From positions 115,720-179,719 of the forward strand of contig JAEYWX010000014.1 in assembly GCA_023428755.1 (NCBI GenBank): a stretch of 64,000 nt of DNA, given 5' to 3'. Positions 1-7,829 of the stretch are shown piece by piece. The translations under genes and the position numbers were made by a program. The notes below the pieces were generated by a model. That model did no database searches. It saw only the letters and a list, made by a program, of their open reading frames with translations, and was not told the DNA's origin. Position 1 is the first letter of the stretch, and every line of letters starts with the position of its first letter. This stretch comes from Bacteroidota bacterium (GTDB lineage: Bacteria > Bacteroidota > Bacteroidia > Chitinophagales > Chitinophagaceae).

Positions 1-21
1 ATTAATTCTATTTCGATTGAT

Positions 22-56
22 AAAAAGCCCTTCCTATCTGGAGGGGCTTTTATTTT
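22..56 (+). terminator. Rho-independent terminator
   Basis: A 12-bp stem pairs 23-34 with 40-51 (AAAAGCCC.TTCC against GGAGGGGCTTTT, one G-T wobble) around a 5-nt loop, followed by a T-rich tail. It probably ends a gene lying upstream of the window and separates it from murF. Confidence 0.8.
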
Positions 57-120
57 ATCCTGGTTCAGAGATTTAGTTTTTAAAAAGGTGCAACAACTCT
101 GAACAAACTATCTTCCTGAT

Positions 121-128
121 TATCTTTG
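121..128 (+). promoter_or_regulatory. Bacteroidetes -7 box of murF
   Basis: TATCTTTG matches the Bacteroidetes -7 consensus TAnnTTTG. It ends only 4 nt before the murF ATG, so transcription would begin at or next to the start codon. No clear -33 TTG is visible at the expected distance. Confidence 0.5.
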
Positions 129-132
129 GTGT

Positions 133-1410
133 ATGCAGATCGAAGAACTCTATCAACTTTTTTTACAATACCCAAGTGTACAAACGGATACCCGTAAACT
201 CAAAGCAGGCGACCTGTACTTTGCATTGAAAGGAGAAAACTTCAATGGTAATGACTTTGCATTGCAGGCGTTGGAAAAAGGAGCAGCCTATGCCATTGTT
301 GATGAAGAAATAGCGCAAGCCGATCACCGCATTATCAACGTAGGACATGTGTTGCAAACACTTCAACAATTAGCAAAATATCACCGTCAGCAATTCAATA
401 TTCCATTTCTTGCTATTACCGGAAGTAATGGAAAAACTACCACCAAAGAACTGGTGCATGCAGTATTGTCGTCCCATTTCAAAACATATACAACAGAAGG
501 CAACTTGAATAATCATATTGGCATACCCCTTACATTGCTGAAAGTAAAACCCGATGCTGAAATGGCGGTGGTGGAAATGGGGGCCAATCATCAAAAAGAA
601 ATTGCCGGCTATTGCACCTATACTCTGCCTACACATGGGTTGATCAACAATGTGGGTAAGGCACACCTAGAAGGATTTGGAGGTATTGAAGGTGTAAGAA
701 AAGGAAAAGGCGAATTGTATGATTTCATCCGTGAAACAAACGGCAGCATTTTCATCAATACTGACCTGGATTATCTTGCAGAGATGAGCCAGAGTATCAA
801 GAATAAAATCACCTACGGAACCCGCAATGCTCAAACAACCGGCCAACTTATCAGCAGCGAACCGTTTTTAATTGTTGAAATAGGAAGCGAACCTTCAATT
901 GGAAACATCAATACACAACTGGTGGGCGATTATAATGTACCCAATGTCCTGGCAGCCGTTTGTGTAGGCATGCATTTTGGCGTGCCCGCACAAAAAATCA
1001 AAGCCGCCATTGAGAAGTATCAACCCTCAAACAGTCGCTCTCAACTGGTAGAAAAAGATACAAACAAGATTATCCTGGATGCATACAACGCCAACCCCAG
1101 CAGCATGAAACTGGCCATTGAGAATTTTGCCAAATTACCCGCTGAAAGAAAGGTGTTGATGCTGGGTGGCATGGCCGAACTGGGAACCGAAAGTTTAGCA
1201 GAACACCAGGCTATTATTGCTCTAATACAGCAGTACAGTTGGAGTGCAGTGATATTGGTAGGAGGTGATTTTGCAAAAGTTGAACACTCATTTCGATATT
1301 TTAGCACCTCACAGGAAGCCAGGCAATGGTTTCAACATCAACAATTTACACATACACATCTGCTTATTAAAGGCTCCCGGAGCATGAAAATGGAACAGAT
1401 TCTTTTATAA
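133..1410 (+). CDS. murF: UDP-N-acetylmuramoyl-tripeptide--D-alanyl-D-alanine ligase MurF
   Basis: MurF adds the D-Ala-D-Ala dipeptide to the UDP-MurNAc tripeptide in the cytoplasm, the last soluble step of peptidoglycan precursor synthesis. The 425-residue protein has the Mur ligase order: an N-terminal UDP-binding domain, the ATP loop GSNGKTT (residues 97-103), the TEGNLNNHIGIP segment (121-132), the central EMGANHQKEI motif (148-157) and a C-terminal ligase domain. Length is slightly below the usual 450. The ATG was chosen because the -7 box sits just upstream and the protein begins normally. It stands alone rather than in a dcw cluster. Confidence 0.96.
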   Translation: MQIEELYQLFLQYPSVQTDTRKLKAGDLYFALKGENFNGNDFALQALEKGAAYAIVDEEIAQADHRIINVGHVLQTLQQLAKYHRQQFNIPFLAITGSNGKTTTKELVHAVLSSHFKTYTTEGNLNNHIGIPLTLLKVKPDAEMAVVEMGANHQKEIAGYCTYTLPTHGLINNVGKAHLEGFGGIEGVRKGKGELYDFIRETNGSIFINTDLDYLAEMSQSIKNKITYGTRNAQTTGQLISSEPFLIVEIGSEPSIGNINTQLVGDYNVPNVLAAVCVGMHFGVPAQKIKAAIEKYQPSNSRSQLVEKDTNKIILDAYNANPSSMKLAIENFAKLPAERKVLMLGGMAELGTESLAEHQAIIALIQQYSWSAVILVGGDFAKVEHSFRYFSTSQEARQWFQHQQFTHTHLLIKGSRSMKMEQILL

Positions 1411-1575
1411 AAAACTTGTATAAGTCAAAAACTTCAGTAATTTTACGGTCTACTCTTAATATCCTGTACGAATTATCGCTTAGTCTCTAACCAATTTACA
1501 CCTATCCCTCAGCGATCCAACCCCCTGAAACGAGCCACTATTTTTTTCCGTTCACTTTATTTATTGGCTTCGTTT

Positions 1576-2646
1576 ATGAAACATTTTTTATTCGTACTCT
1601 GTACATCACTCATTGCATTAACTTCTTTTTCTCAACAGTATTGGCCACACACAGGAGTTTCATATCCAAGATGTGGAACCATGACAACTAATTGCACAAA
1701 GTGGCCTGTTGTAAACAATGGAGAATGGAATAAACCTGCTACTTGGAATGGTGGTACAGTTCCCGGAAATGATGACATTGTTTGTATTCCTGCAGGCATT
1801 ACTGTCGTTGTAAAAGGGCCAACCTATACTGCGGAAAGCAGCTGTCAAAGTAACCCTTTAGCAAGTCCACGACTTCAGATATTTCTATGCGGCACTATCA
1901 ATTTTGAACCATCAGGTAAATTATTTTTGAGTTGCTTTAGTTTTTTCCAAGTCTACGCCGGAGGTAAAATCCAGGCAGCAAATGGAAGTTCCGATTTAAT
2001 TCAAATCGGCTCAAACGTTGTGTGGGGTGGGCCTAATTCAGGTAACCAAGGAGATATAAATGGACCATTTATTCTTTCATTTCCCTTTACGGGTGCCGGA
2101 GTTTTACCGGTTGCATTTGGGTATTTCAAAGCTGAGCAGAAACAACCATTTACTATCACATTAGAATGGAGTACGTTGGAAGAATCCAATAACAGCCGTT
2201 TCATTATTGAGCGCAGTAATGATCAAAAAACATGGGTTGAGATTGGTTCAATTACGTCAACGGGTAATTCAACAAACGTCACCCATTATTCTTTCATTGA
2301 TAAAAGTCCATTGGGAGGAAACAATTATTATCGTTTGCGCCAGGTAGATTTGAATGCACAAACAAGCTTTTCACAAGTAGTCAAAATTGTGAATGTTATA
2401 AAAAAGAACATCAGCATTTTCCCGAATCCCGTAAACTCAACCACACAGTTATTTACAAAAGAGCCGTTCAAACCCGGCCAGATAATTCAACTGATCGATG
2501 GGAAAGGTACACGTTTGAAAACCATTAACCCTACAGGTGGAAACAGAGTGCAGCTTGATATGAATGGACTTGCTGCCGGATTGTATCTTGTTCAGCTGAT
2601 TGAAAACGGGCGGATCATTGAAAGTGTGTCGTTGATCAAACAATAA
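1576..2646 (+). CDS. T9SS type A sorted exported protein with G8-like domain
   Basis: The 356-residue protein starts with a clear signal peptide (about residues 1-20, ending near FSQQ). Residues about 50-100 carry a GEWNKPATWNGGTVPGNDD stretch followed by hydrophobic strands, resembling the start of a G8-type beta-helix domain. The last 80 residues form a T9SS type A sorting domain: an IFPNPV motif, then LYLVQLIENG and a basic SLIKQ end. Such proteins cross the outer membrane by the type IX system and are released or anchored at the surface. A longer reading from TTG 1564 is possible, but ATG 1576 places the signal peptide correctly. The ligand or substrate is unknown. Confidence 0.85.
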   Translation: MKHFLFVLCTSLIALTSFSQQYWPHTGVSYPRCGTMTTNCTKWPVVNNGEWNKPATWNGGTVPGNDDIVCIPAGITVVVKGPTYTAESSCQSNPLASPRLQIFLCGTINFEPSGKLFLSCFSFFQVYAGGKIQAANGSSDLIQIGSNVVWGGPNSGNQGDINGPFILSFPFTGAGVLPVAFGYFKAEQKQPFTITLEWSTLEESNNSRFIIERSNDQKTWVEIGSITSTGNSTNVTHYSFIDKSPLGGNNYYRLRQVDLNAQTSFSQVVKIVNVIKKNISIFPNPVNSTTQLFTKEPFKPGQIIQLIDGKGTRLKTINPTGGNRVQLDMNGLAAGLYLVQLIENGRIIESVSLIKQ

Positions 2647-2664
2647 AAGCTTACATCCAAATAT

Positions 2665-2697
2665 AAAGTAGCTGCTTCCGGGCAGCTATTTTTTTTC
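2665..2697. terminator. Bidirectional terminator between two convergent genes
   Basis: TAGCTGC (2669-2675) pairs with GCAGCTA (2682-2688), with A/T pairs on both sides and T-runs on each strand. The stem overlaps the TAG stop of the leftward methylmalonyl-CoA epimerase gene and lies 20 bases beyond the stop of the rightward T9SS protein. Confidence 0.85.
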
Positions 2698-3087
2698 CTG
2701 GCAAAGCTCGATCAATACGCCATTGGTTGATTTCGGGTGAAGGAAACACACCAGCTTATTATCTGCCCCGTTCTTCGGTTGCTCATGCAGCAACACAAAC
2801 CCCTCCTGCAGCAACCGCTTCATCTCCGCTTCAATATCATCCACATCAAATGCAATATGGTGCATGCCTTCTCCTTTTTTTTCGATGAACCGTGCAATTA
2901 CACCATCGGGGTCAATACTCTCCAGCAATTCAATCTTTGTTTCGCCCTGTTTAAAAAAAGCGGTATTCACCTGTTCTGTTTCCACCAGTTCTGTTTTGTA
3001 ACAGGGGGTATTCAACAACTTCTCAAACAAGGGAATGGAAACCGAAAGACTCTTGACTGCAATACCAATATGTTCCACCTTTTGCAT
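2686..3087 (-). CDS. mce: Methylmalonyl-CoA epimerase (VOC/glyoxalase fold)
   Basis: Predicted to interconvert (R)- and (S)-methylmalonyl-CoA in propionate metabolism. The 133-residue protein is one VOC unit with two beta-alpha-beta-beta-beta modules. It starts MQKVEHIGIAV, contains GMHHIAFDVDDI (residues 74-85) and ends in GVLIEL. His6, His77 and Glu127 are the expected metal ligands. The start was set at the ATG opening this conserved N-terminus; an ATG two codons upstream (3093) is equally usable, and longer readings add a non-conserved extension. The methylmalonyl-CoA mutase partners are not in the window. Confidence 0.9.
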   Translation of the reverse strand: MQKVEHIGIAVKSLSVSIPLFEKLLNTPCYKTELVETEQVNTAFFKQGETKIELLESIDPDGVIARFIEKKGEGMHHIAFDVDDIEAEMKRLLQEGFVLLHEQPKNGADNKLVCFLHPKSTNGVLIELCQEKK

Positions 3088-3163
3088 ATGCATATTTTGC
3101 AGGCAATTTACAACCATTGCCCAGAACTTTGCCCGCAGCAAAAATCATCCGTTTCAAATTGAC

Positions 3164-3171
3164 TAATTTTG
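3164..3171 (+). promoter_or_regulatory. -7 box upstream of the iron-sulfur carrier gene
   Basis: TAATTTTG fits TAnnTTTG. The start codon lies 64 nt downstream, so this transcript would carry a leader of roughly 60 nt, unlike most promoters in the window. Confidence 0.4.
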
Positions 3172-3235
3172 CAGACAAGACGGCAGCCGGTTTTCAGATG
3201 GCCCGTCAATTGCAGGAACAATAAAAAAGCATGTT

Positions 3236-3568
3236 ATGATCTTTGTTACAGATAAGGCAAAAGAAAAAGTAGCACTCCTCAAGCAGCAGGCAAATGTAGA
3301 AGCCGATCAATCCTACTTTTTACGGGTGAGTGTGGTTGGTGGCGGATGCAGCGGCCTCAGCTACAAGTTGGATTTCGACAATGAATCAAAACCCAACGAC
3401 CAGGTGTTTGAAGACAATGGCGTAAAAGTGGTGACTGATATGAAAAGTTTTTTATATCTCTACAACACGACGCTTGACTTCAGCGATGGATTGAACGGCA
3501 AAGGTTTTCACTTCAACAATCCCAATGCCAGCCGCACATGTGGTTGTGGTGAAAGTTTTGCTGTATAA
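3236..3568 (+). CDS. A-type iron-sulfur cluster carrier (IscA/SufA/ErpA family)
   Basis: A 110-residue HesB/IscA-type protein that accepts or delivers Fe-S clusters in the cytosol. The three cluster-binding cysteines are visible: one in VVGGGCSGLSY (about residue 38) and two in the C-terminal CGCGESF motif. Length is typical. The gene stands alone; no suf or isc genes are adjacent, so which pathway it serves cannot be told from context. It is followed by a strong terminator. Confidence 0.93.
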   Translation: MIFVTDKAKEKVALLKQQANVEADQSYFLRVSVVGGGCSGLSYKLDFDNESKPNDQVFEDNGVKVVTDMKSFLYLYNTTLDFSDGLNGKGFHFNNPNASRTCGCGESFAV

Positions 3569-3587
3569 TGCAGCCCAACAGAAAAAA

Positions 3588-3620
3588 TTAAAGCACTGGT
3601 GTTTTGCCGGTGCTTTTGTG
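3588..3620 (+). terminator. Rho-independent terminator
   Basis: AAAGCACTGG (3590-3599) pairs with CCGGTGCTTT (3607-3616), with one T-G wobble and a short T tail. It ends the iron-sulfur carrier transcript. Confidence 0.8.
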
Positions 3621-3746
3621 TGTATGTTAAAGAGTGATTTTTTGACTGATTGACCTTATCAAAGAGTTAAGATCCTGCTCATACCTGTTAGTTAACGGTG
3701 TTGAAATTTTACTTGAAAAAATCTGCTGAAATTTTTCCTGCACCCC

Positions 3747-3754
3747 TACCTTTG
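3747..3754 (+). promoter_or_regulatory. -7 box of the carB half gene
   Basis: TACCTTTG matches TAnnTTTG and ends 7 nt before the ATG at 3762. A private promoter here supports the view that the half-length carB gene is a complete gene and not the remnant of a longer one. Confidence 0.55.
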
Positions 3755-3761
3755 CACCGCA

Positions 3762-4955
3762 ATGGCAAATACGATCCTCCACAACGAATCCATTCCATCT
3801 CAGCGTAAAAAAATTATTGTTCTCGGTAGTGGCCCCAACCGGATTGGTCAGGGTATTGAATTCGACTACTGCTGTGTTCACGGCCTCCTCGCCATCAAAG
3901 AATGTGGTTTTGAAGCCATTATGGTGAACTGTAACCCTGAAACAGTAAGTACCGATTTCGACATGGCCGACAAGCTTTATTTTGAACCGGTAAACTGGGA
4001 ACATCTTTGGGAAATTATTGAATTGGAACAACCCTATGGTGTAATTGTACAGTTGGGCGGACAAACAGCCCTGAAACTTTCCAAGCGTTTGCACGAAAGA
4101 GGCATCCGTATCATCGGCTCTTCATTCGACAGTATGGATATTGCCGAAGACCGTGGACGTTTCAGTGATCTGCTCAAAGAGATGGAGATTCCTTATCCTA
4201 AGTACGGTACTGCATACACAACTGATGATGCAATTGAAGTGGCGAAAGAAGTAGGTTATCCCGTACTCGTTCGTCCTAGCTATGTATTAGGTGGCCAGCG
4301 GATGCGGATCGTGATCAATGAAGAAGAACTGGAAAAAGCAGTGTTGAGTTTGATCAAACATCTGCCCGGCAATAAAATTCTGATCGATCATTTTCTTGAT
4401 CGTTGCCAGGAAGCAGAGATCGATGCGATTTATGATGGAGAGAATTTTCATGTAATGGGCGTAATGGAACACATTGAACCAGCCGGTATTCATAGCGGCG
4501 ACAGCCATGCTGTACTACCCGAATTCAACCTGTCTCCATTGATTGTAGCAACCATGGAGGAATATGCAAAGCGAATTGCAAAAGCATTAAAAATACAGGG
4601 CCTCATTAATATTCAGTTTGCAATTAAAGATGGCAAAGTGTATGTAATTGAAGCCAACCCTCGTGCAAGCCGTACAACACCATTCATTGCAAAAGCTTAC
4701 CAAATACCCTATCTCAACATTGCCACCAAAGTGATGTTGGGTGAAAAAAAGCTGACTGATTTTACCTACGAGAAAAAGCTTACTGGTTATGCCATTAAAG
4801 AACCGGTGTTCAGTTTTCATAAATTCCCGAATGTAAATAAGGAGCTTGGTCCTGAAATGAAAAGTACCGGCGAAGCGATCCGGTTTATAAAAGATCTGCG
4901 TGATCCTTATTTCCGTCAGCTGTACAAAGACAGAAGTATGTATCTCAGTAAATAA
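3762..4955 (+). CDS. carB: Carbamoyl-phosphate synthase large subunit, C-terminal synthetase half (split CarB)
   Basis: This 397-residue protein corresponds only to the second ATP-grasp module of CarB, which phosphorylates carbamate to carbamoyl phosphate for pyrimidine and arginine synthesis. It opens with a linker, then VLGSGPNRIGQGIEFDYCCVH (two adjoining parts of the module entry motif), followed by GGQTALKL, RPSYVLGGQRM (ATP-grasp), MEHIEPAGIHSGDS and EANPRASRT. It ends at STGEAIRF...KDRSMYLSK, so the MGS-like allosteric domain is absent. A usual CarB has over 900 residues with two modules; the first module is not upstream, where a terminator and promoter intervene. It should work with a separate N-terminal half encoded elsewhere, as in organisms with split carB (inference). 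Confidence 0.9.
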   Translation: MANTILHNESIPSQRKKIIVLGSGPNRIGQGIEFDYCCVHGLLAIKECGFEAIMVNCNPETVSTDFDMADKLYFEPVNWEHLWEIIELEQPYGVIVQLGGQTALKLSKRLHERGIRIIGSSFDSMDIAEDRGRFSDLLKEMEIPYPKYGTAYTTDDAIEVAKEVGYPVLVRPSYVLGGQRMRIVINEEELEKAVLSLIKHLPGNKILIDHFLDRCQEAEIDAIYDGENFHVMGVMEHIEPAGIHSGDSHAVLPEFNLSPLIVATMEEYAKRIAKALKIQGLINIQFAIKDGKVYVIEANPRASRTTPFIAKAYQIPYLNIATKVMLGEKKLTDFTYEKKLTGYAIKEPVFSFHKFPNVNKELGPEMKSTGEAIRFIKDLRDPYFRQLYKDRSMYLSK

Positions 4956-4960
4956 ATTTC

Positions 4961-4988
4961 AAACTCCGCAACAAGTGCGGAGTTTTTG
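4961..4988 (+). terminator. Rho-independent terminator after the carB half gene
   Basis: Perfect 10-bp stem AAACTCCGCA (4961-4970) / TGCGGAGTTT (4976-4985) with a 5-nt loop and a T5 tail. Confidence 0.9.
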
Positions 4989-5091
4989 TTTAAGGTTATA
5001 CCGTTGCCCTCCCTTCTTCTACTTCCAACACGTAAGTTGTTTTAACAACATTCATATTGTTATTCGCATTTGTTCTTCCTAACTTTCAACT

Positions 5092-5565
5092 ATGAACAAC
5101 AAGGAAGTACAATCCATCATAACCAATCTTGAACGGGTATTGAACGGTCAGCCATGGTATGGCGAAGCAGTGATGCCCATCCTGCGAAAAATTCACCCGG
5201 CCGTTGTGTACATTAATCCAACAAATTCCCATGCAGCTATTGAAATTTTATACCACATGATAACCTGGGCGGAGTTTACGTTAAGCCGTGTACAAAAGAA
5301 ACAGGATTATGATCTGGAAACAGCAGAGCAAATGGATTGGCGCAGCATTGATCCCAAAATACAAACTTGGGCAAAAGCACTGGACGAATTTGAGCAGTTA
5401 CACAAACAATTGATTGCTGAGCTCCAAACTAAAGACGATGCTTTTCTAAATGAAATGGTTGACTACCGGGAATACAATTTCCGTTTTATGCTCAATGGGT
5501 TGATCCAGCATAATATCTATCACCTGGGTCAAATCGCCTTCTTGAAAAATTTATTGGGCGAATAA
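5092..5565 (+). CDS. DinB/YfiT-like putative metal-dependent protein
   Basis: A 157-residue member of the DinB four-helix-bundle superfamily, whose members include thiol-dependent transferases and many uncharacterised proteins. The metal-binding histidine triad is visible: His55 in LYHMITW, then His140 and His144 in QHNIYHLGQIAFL. Predicted to be cytoplasmic. A TAACTTTC sequence shortly before the ATG may be a variant -7 box. The neighbours do not suggest a substrate. Confidence 0.8.
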   Translation: MNNKEVQSIITNLERVLNGQPWYGEAVMPILRKIHPAVVYINPTNSHAAIEILYHMITWAEFTLSRVQKKQDYDLETAEQMDWRSIDPKIQTWAKALDEFEQLHKQLIAELQTKDDAFLNEMVDYREYNFRFMLNGLIQHNIYHLGQIAFLKNLLGE

Positions 5566-5635
5566 TTTACTGTTCTTTCCCCCTTGCATTTCCAAGCGGG
5601 TGTTTTTATCTTGGGATACACATAGCTGACCAGCC

Positions 5636-7711
5636 ATGATCCCCATTTGGAAAAACATCCCCTTTCTTCGCTTACTGCTGCCGCTGGCCGCCGGTATTCT
5701 TTGCGGATGGTATTTTTCATTGCATTGGAAACTGGCTTTGTTTACAACGCTCATCACGGTTCCATTTCTTCTCTATTATTTTTTTACAAAAGAACGCAAC
5801 CGGTTCTTCAACAGCTGGATCACTGGCATCAGTATCAACATCATCTTCATTGCTGCTGGTATTGCATTGGCATGGTTTCATCAACTACCCCATCAGCCAA
5901 ATTGGGCCGGGCATTCCTATCAAGAGGGAAACATCATTCAGCTTCGTTTGCTGGAACCTTTGAGCGAACGTGAAAAAACATACAAAGCACTCAGCGAAAT
6001 CAGTATTGTTTATCAGCATCAAAAAGCAAAAAAAGTAGTTGGCAAAGCAGTATTATATTTCCGGAAAGACAGCATAGCGCCTGCAGTAACCTATGGAGAT
6101 ATTATTCTTGTAAACAAACCATTGCAGGAAATAAAAAATGCAGGCAACCCGGGCGGTTTTGATTACAAACGTTATGCACTGTTCAATGGAATTACACATC
6201 AACTTTTTTTACAAGCAAAAGATTATCAAAAAACAGGACGCTCACAAACATCTTATTTCTGGAAACAGATGTACAATGTAAAAGCCTACATTTTAAAAAC
6301 GATCCGCACCTGGATTAAAGGAGAGATGGAAAGCAGCGTAGCTGAAGCATTACTCATCGGCTATCGGGATGATCTGGACCGGGATTTGGTGCAGGCATAT
6401 AGTAACACCGGTGTTGTACATGTAATTGCCATCAGCGGAATGCACCTGGGATTGATCTATGTATTACTTCTCTTCCTGTTAAAACCACTGGATCGCTTCA
6501 AACGATTAAAGTTGTTTAAGACAATACTCGTGCTATTACTTTTATGGCTGTTCAGCTTACTAACAGGTGCAGGCGCTTCCGTTTTACGGGCCGTTATTAT
6601 GTTCAGTTTTATTGCAGGTGCAGATTTGTTTCAACGCAAAGGAAATATTTACAACAGTATGGCTGCATCAGCTTTTGTTCTGCTGTGCTATAATCCCTTC
6701 CTCTTGTGGGATGTAGGCTTTCAATTATCATATGCTGCAGTATTAAGCATTGTACTGTTTATGAAACCGATCTATCACCTGATCAGTATTCAAAATAAAT
6801 TACTGGATAAGCTCTGGCAACTGAATGCCGTAACACTGTCAGCACAAATACTTACGTTGCCACTTTGTATCTATCATTTCCACCAGGCTCCAACTTTGTT
6901 TCTCGTCAGTAATTTGTTGGCAGTGCCGCTCTCCTCCTTTGCATTGTATGGATTGATCTTACTGATGACCTGTTCATTTTTCCCCATCCTTGCAAAACCA
7001 ATTTCCGTTGCAGTAACACATCTGTTGCAATGGATGAATCAATTTATTCTTTGGGTCGATCATTTTACGTTCGCAGTAGTAGATGGTATCAATCACCATC
7101 CATTGCAAACAATACTATTGTATTTGTTTATTGCAGCAACAGCTGTATGGCTTATTCAAAAACGGCCCGCTGCTTTGAAGTGGAGTGCAGGATTTCTCTG
7201 TGTGTTTTTTGGCTTACAAGTCTACCTGCAATACAAAACGATGCGGCAGCAGAAACTGATCGTTTATAATTTATCGCAACACACGGCCATTGATTTTATG
7301 CTCGGCAACCGTTACCAATTCATCGGCGATTCGGTTTTGCTGCAAGATGGTTTTCTGCGCAACTTCCATTTAAAACCTTCCCGCATTGCACACCGCACCT
7401 ATCACACACCCATCCGGCACAACTCCGTTCAACAGCAAGCCTTCGAGATCAATCAAAAAAAGATCATTCACATCAACCAATCCTACCGGTACGATTCATT
7501 GGTTACTCCCCTGTTGGCCGACATTGTGATCGTTTCAGGCAATCCACGGCTTTTTATCAACGATCTGATCAAAACAATCAACTCCAAACTTTTCATTTTC
7601 GACAGCTCTAACCCGCAATGGAAAGTAAACCTCTGGAAAAAAGACTGCGAACGGTTGCAGTTGAATTATTTCTGCACAAGTGACCGGGGTGCTTTTGTGA
7701 TGAATTTATAG
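5636..7711 (+). CDS. comEC: ComEC/Rec2-family competence membrane channel
   Basis: ComEC conducts single-stranded DNA across the inner membrane during natural transformation. The 691-residue protein has hydrophobic N-terminal segments (residues about 8-80), a DUF4131-like soluble region (about 95-190) containing NPGGFDYKRY, then the Competence membrane domain beginning near 255 with VVHVIAISGMHLGLIY and many membrane helices to about 515. The C-terminal 150 residues are soluble but lack the HxHxDH signature of the metallo-beta-lactamase domain found in longer ComEC proteins. No other com genes are nearby. Confidence 0.9.
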   Translation: MIPIWKNIPFLRLLLPLAAGILCGWYFSLHWKLALFTTLITVPFLLYYFFTKERNRFFNSWITGISINIIFIAAGIALAWFHQLPHQPNWAGHSYQEGNIIQLRLLEPLSEREKTYKALSEISIVYQHQKAKKVVGKAVLYFRKDSIAPAVTYGDIILVNKPLQEIKNAGNPGGFDYKRYALFNGITHQLFLQAKDYQKTGRSQTSYFWKQMYNVKAYILKTIRTWIKGEMESSVAEALLIGYRDDLDRDLVQAYSNTGVVHVIAISGMHLGLIYVLLLFLLKPLDRFKRLKLFKTILVLLLLWLFSLLTGAGASVLRAVIMFSFIAGADLFQRKGNIYNSMAASAFVLLCYNPFLLWDVGFQLSYAAVLSIVLFMKPIYHLISIQNKLLDKLWQLNAVTLSAQILTLPLCIYHFHQAPTLFLVSNLLAVPLSSFALYGLILLMTCSFFPILAKPISVAVTHLLQWMNQFILWVDHFTFAVVDGINHHPLQTILLYLFIAATAVWLIQKRPAALKWSAGFLCVFFGLQVYLQYKTMRQQKLIVYNLSQHTAIDFMLGNRYQFIGDSVLLQDGFLRNFHLKPSRIAHRTYHTPIRHNSVQQQAFEINQKKIIHINQSYRYDSLVTPLLADIVIVSGNPRLFINDLIKTINSKLFIFDSSNPQWKVNLWKKDCERLQLNYFCTSDRGAFVMNL

Positions 7712-7716
7712 ACCCC

Positions 7717-7724
7717 TACCTTTG
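7717..7724 (+). promoter_or_regulatory. -7 box upstream of purH
   Basis: TACCTTTG fits TAnnTTTG and begins just after the comEC stop. Transcription from here would give a leader of about 100 nt that contains the inverted repeat at 7743-7811. Confidence 0.5.
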
Positions 7725-7742
7725 CGGCTTCTTAAAGTCTTG

Positions 7743-7811
7743 CCACTAAGACACAAAGTCTCCAAACACTCCCGTTTTCCTGTGTTTCTTCGTGACTTAG
7801 CGTCTGGGTGG
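7743..7811. repeat. Imperfect inverted repeat in the purH leader
   Basis: CCACTAAGACACAAAGTC (7743-7760) is inverted at 7794-7811, matching at 14 of 18 positions, with a 33-nt loop. The wording (actaagacacaaag / cgtgacttagcgtct) is typical of dispersed intergenic repeats in environmental Bacteroidetes. It lies between the purH -7 box and start codon, so it would be transcribed and could fold. Confidence 0.7.
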
Positions 7812-7829
7812 CGCCAATCAACCACATTT

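Noticed and set aside
2737..3162. Open frame of 141 codons on the plus strand opposite the epimerase gene.
   Set aside because: Cys/Phe/His-rich shadow translation without any family motif; the opposite strand encodes a complete VOC protein.
7560..7711. C-terminal part of ComEC as a metallo-beta-lactamase domain.
   Set aside because: No HxHxDH or other metal ligands are visible in this segment.
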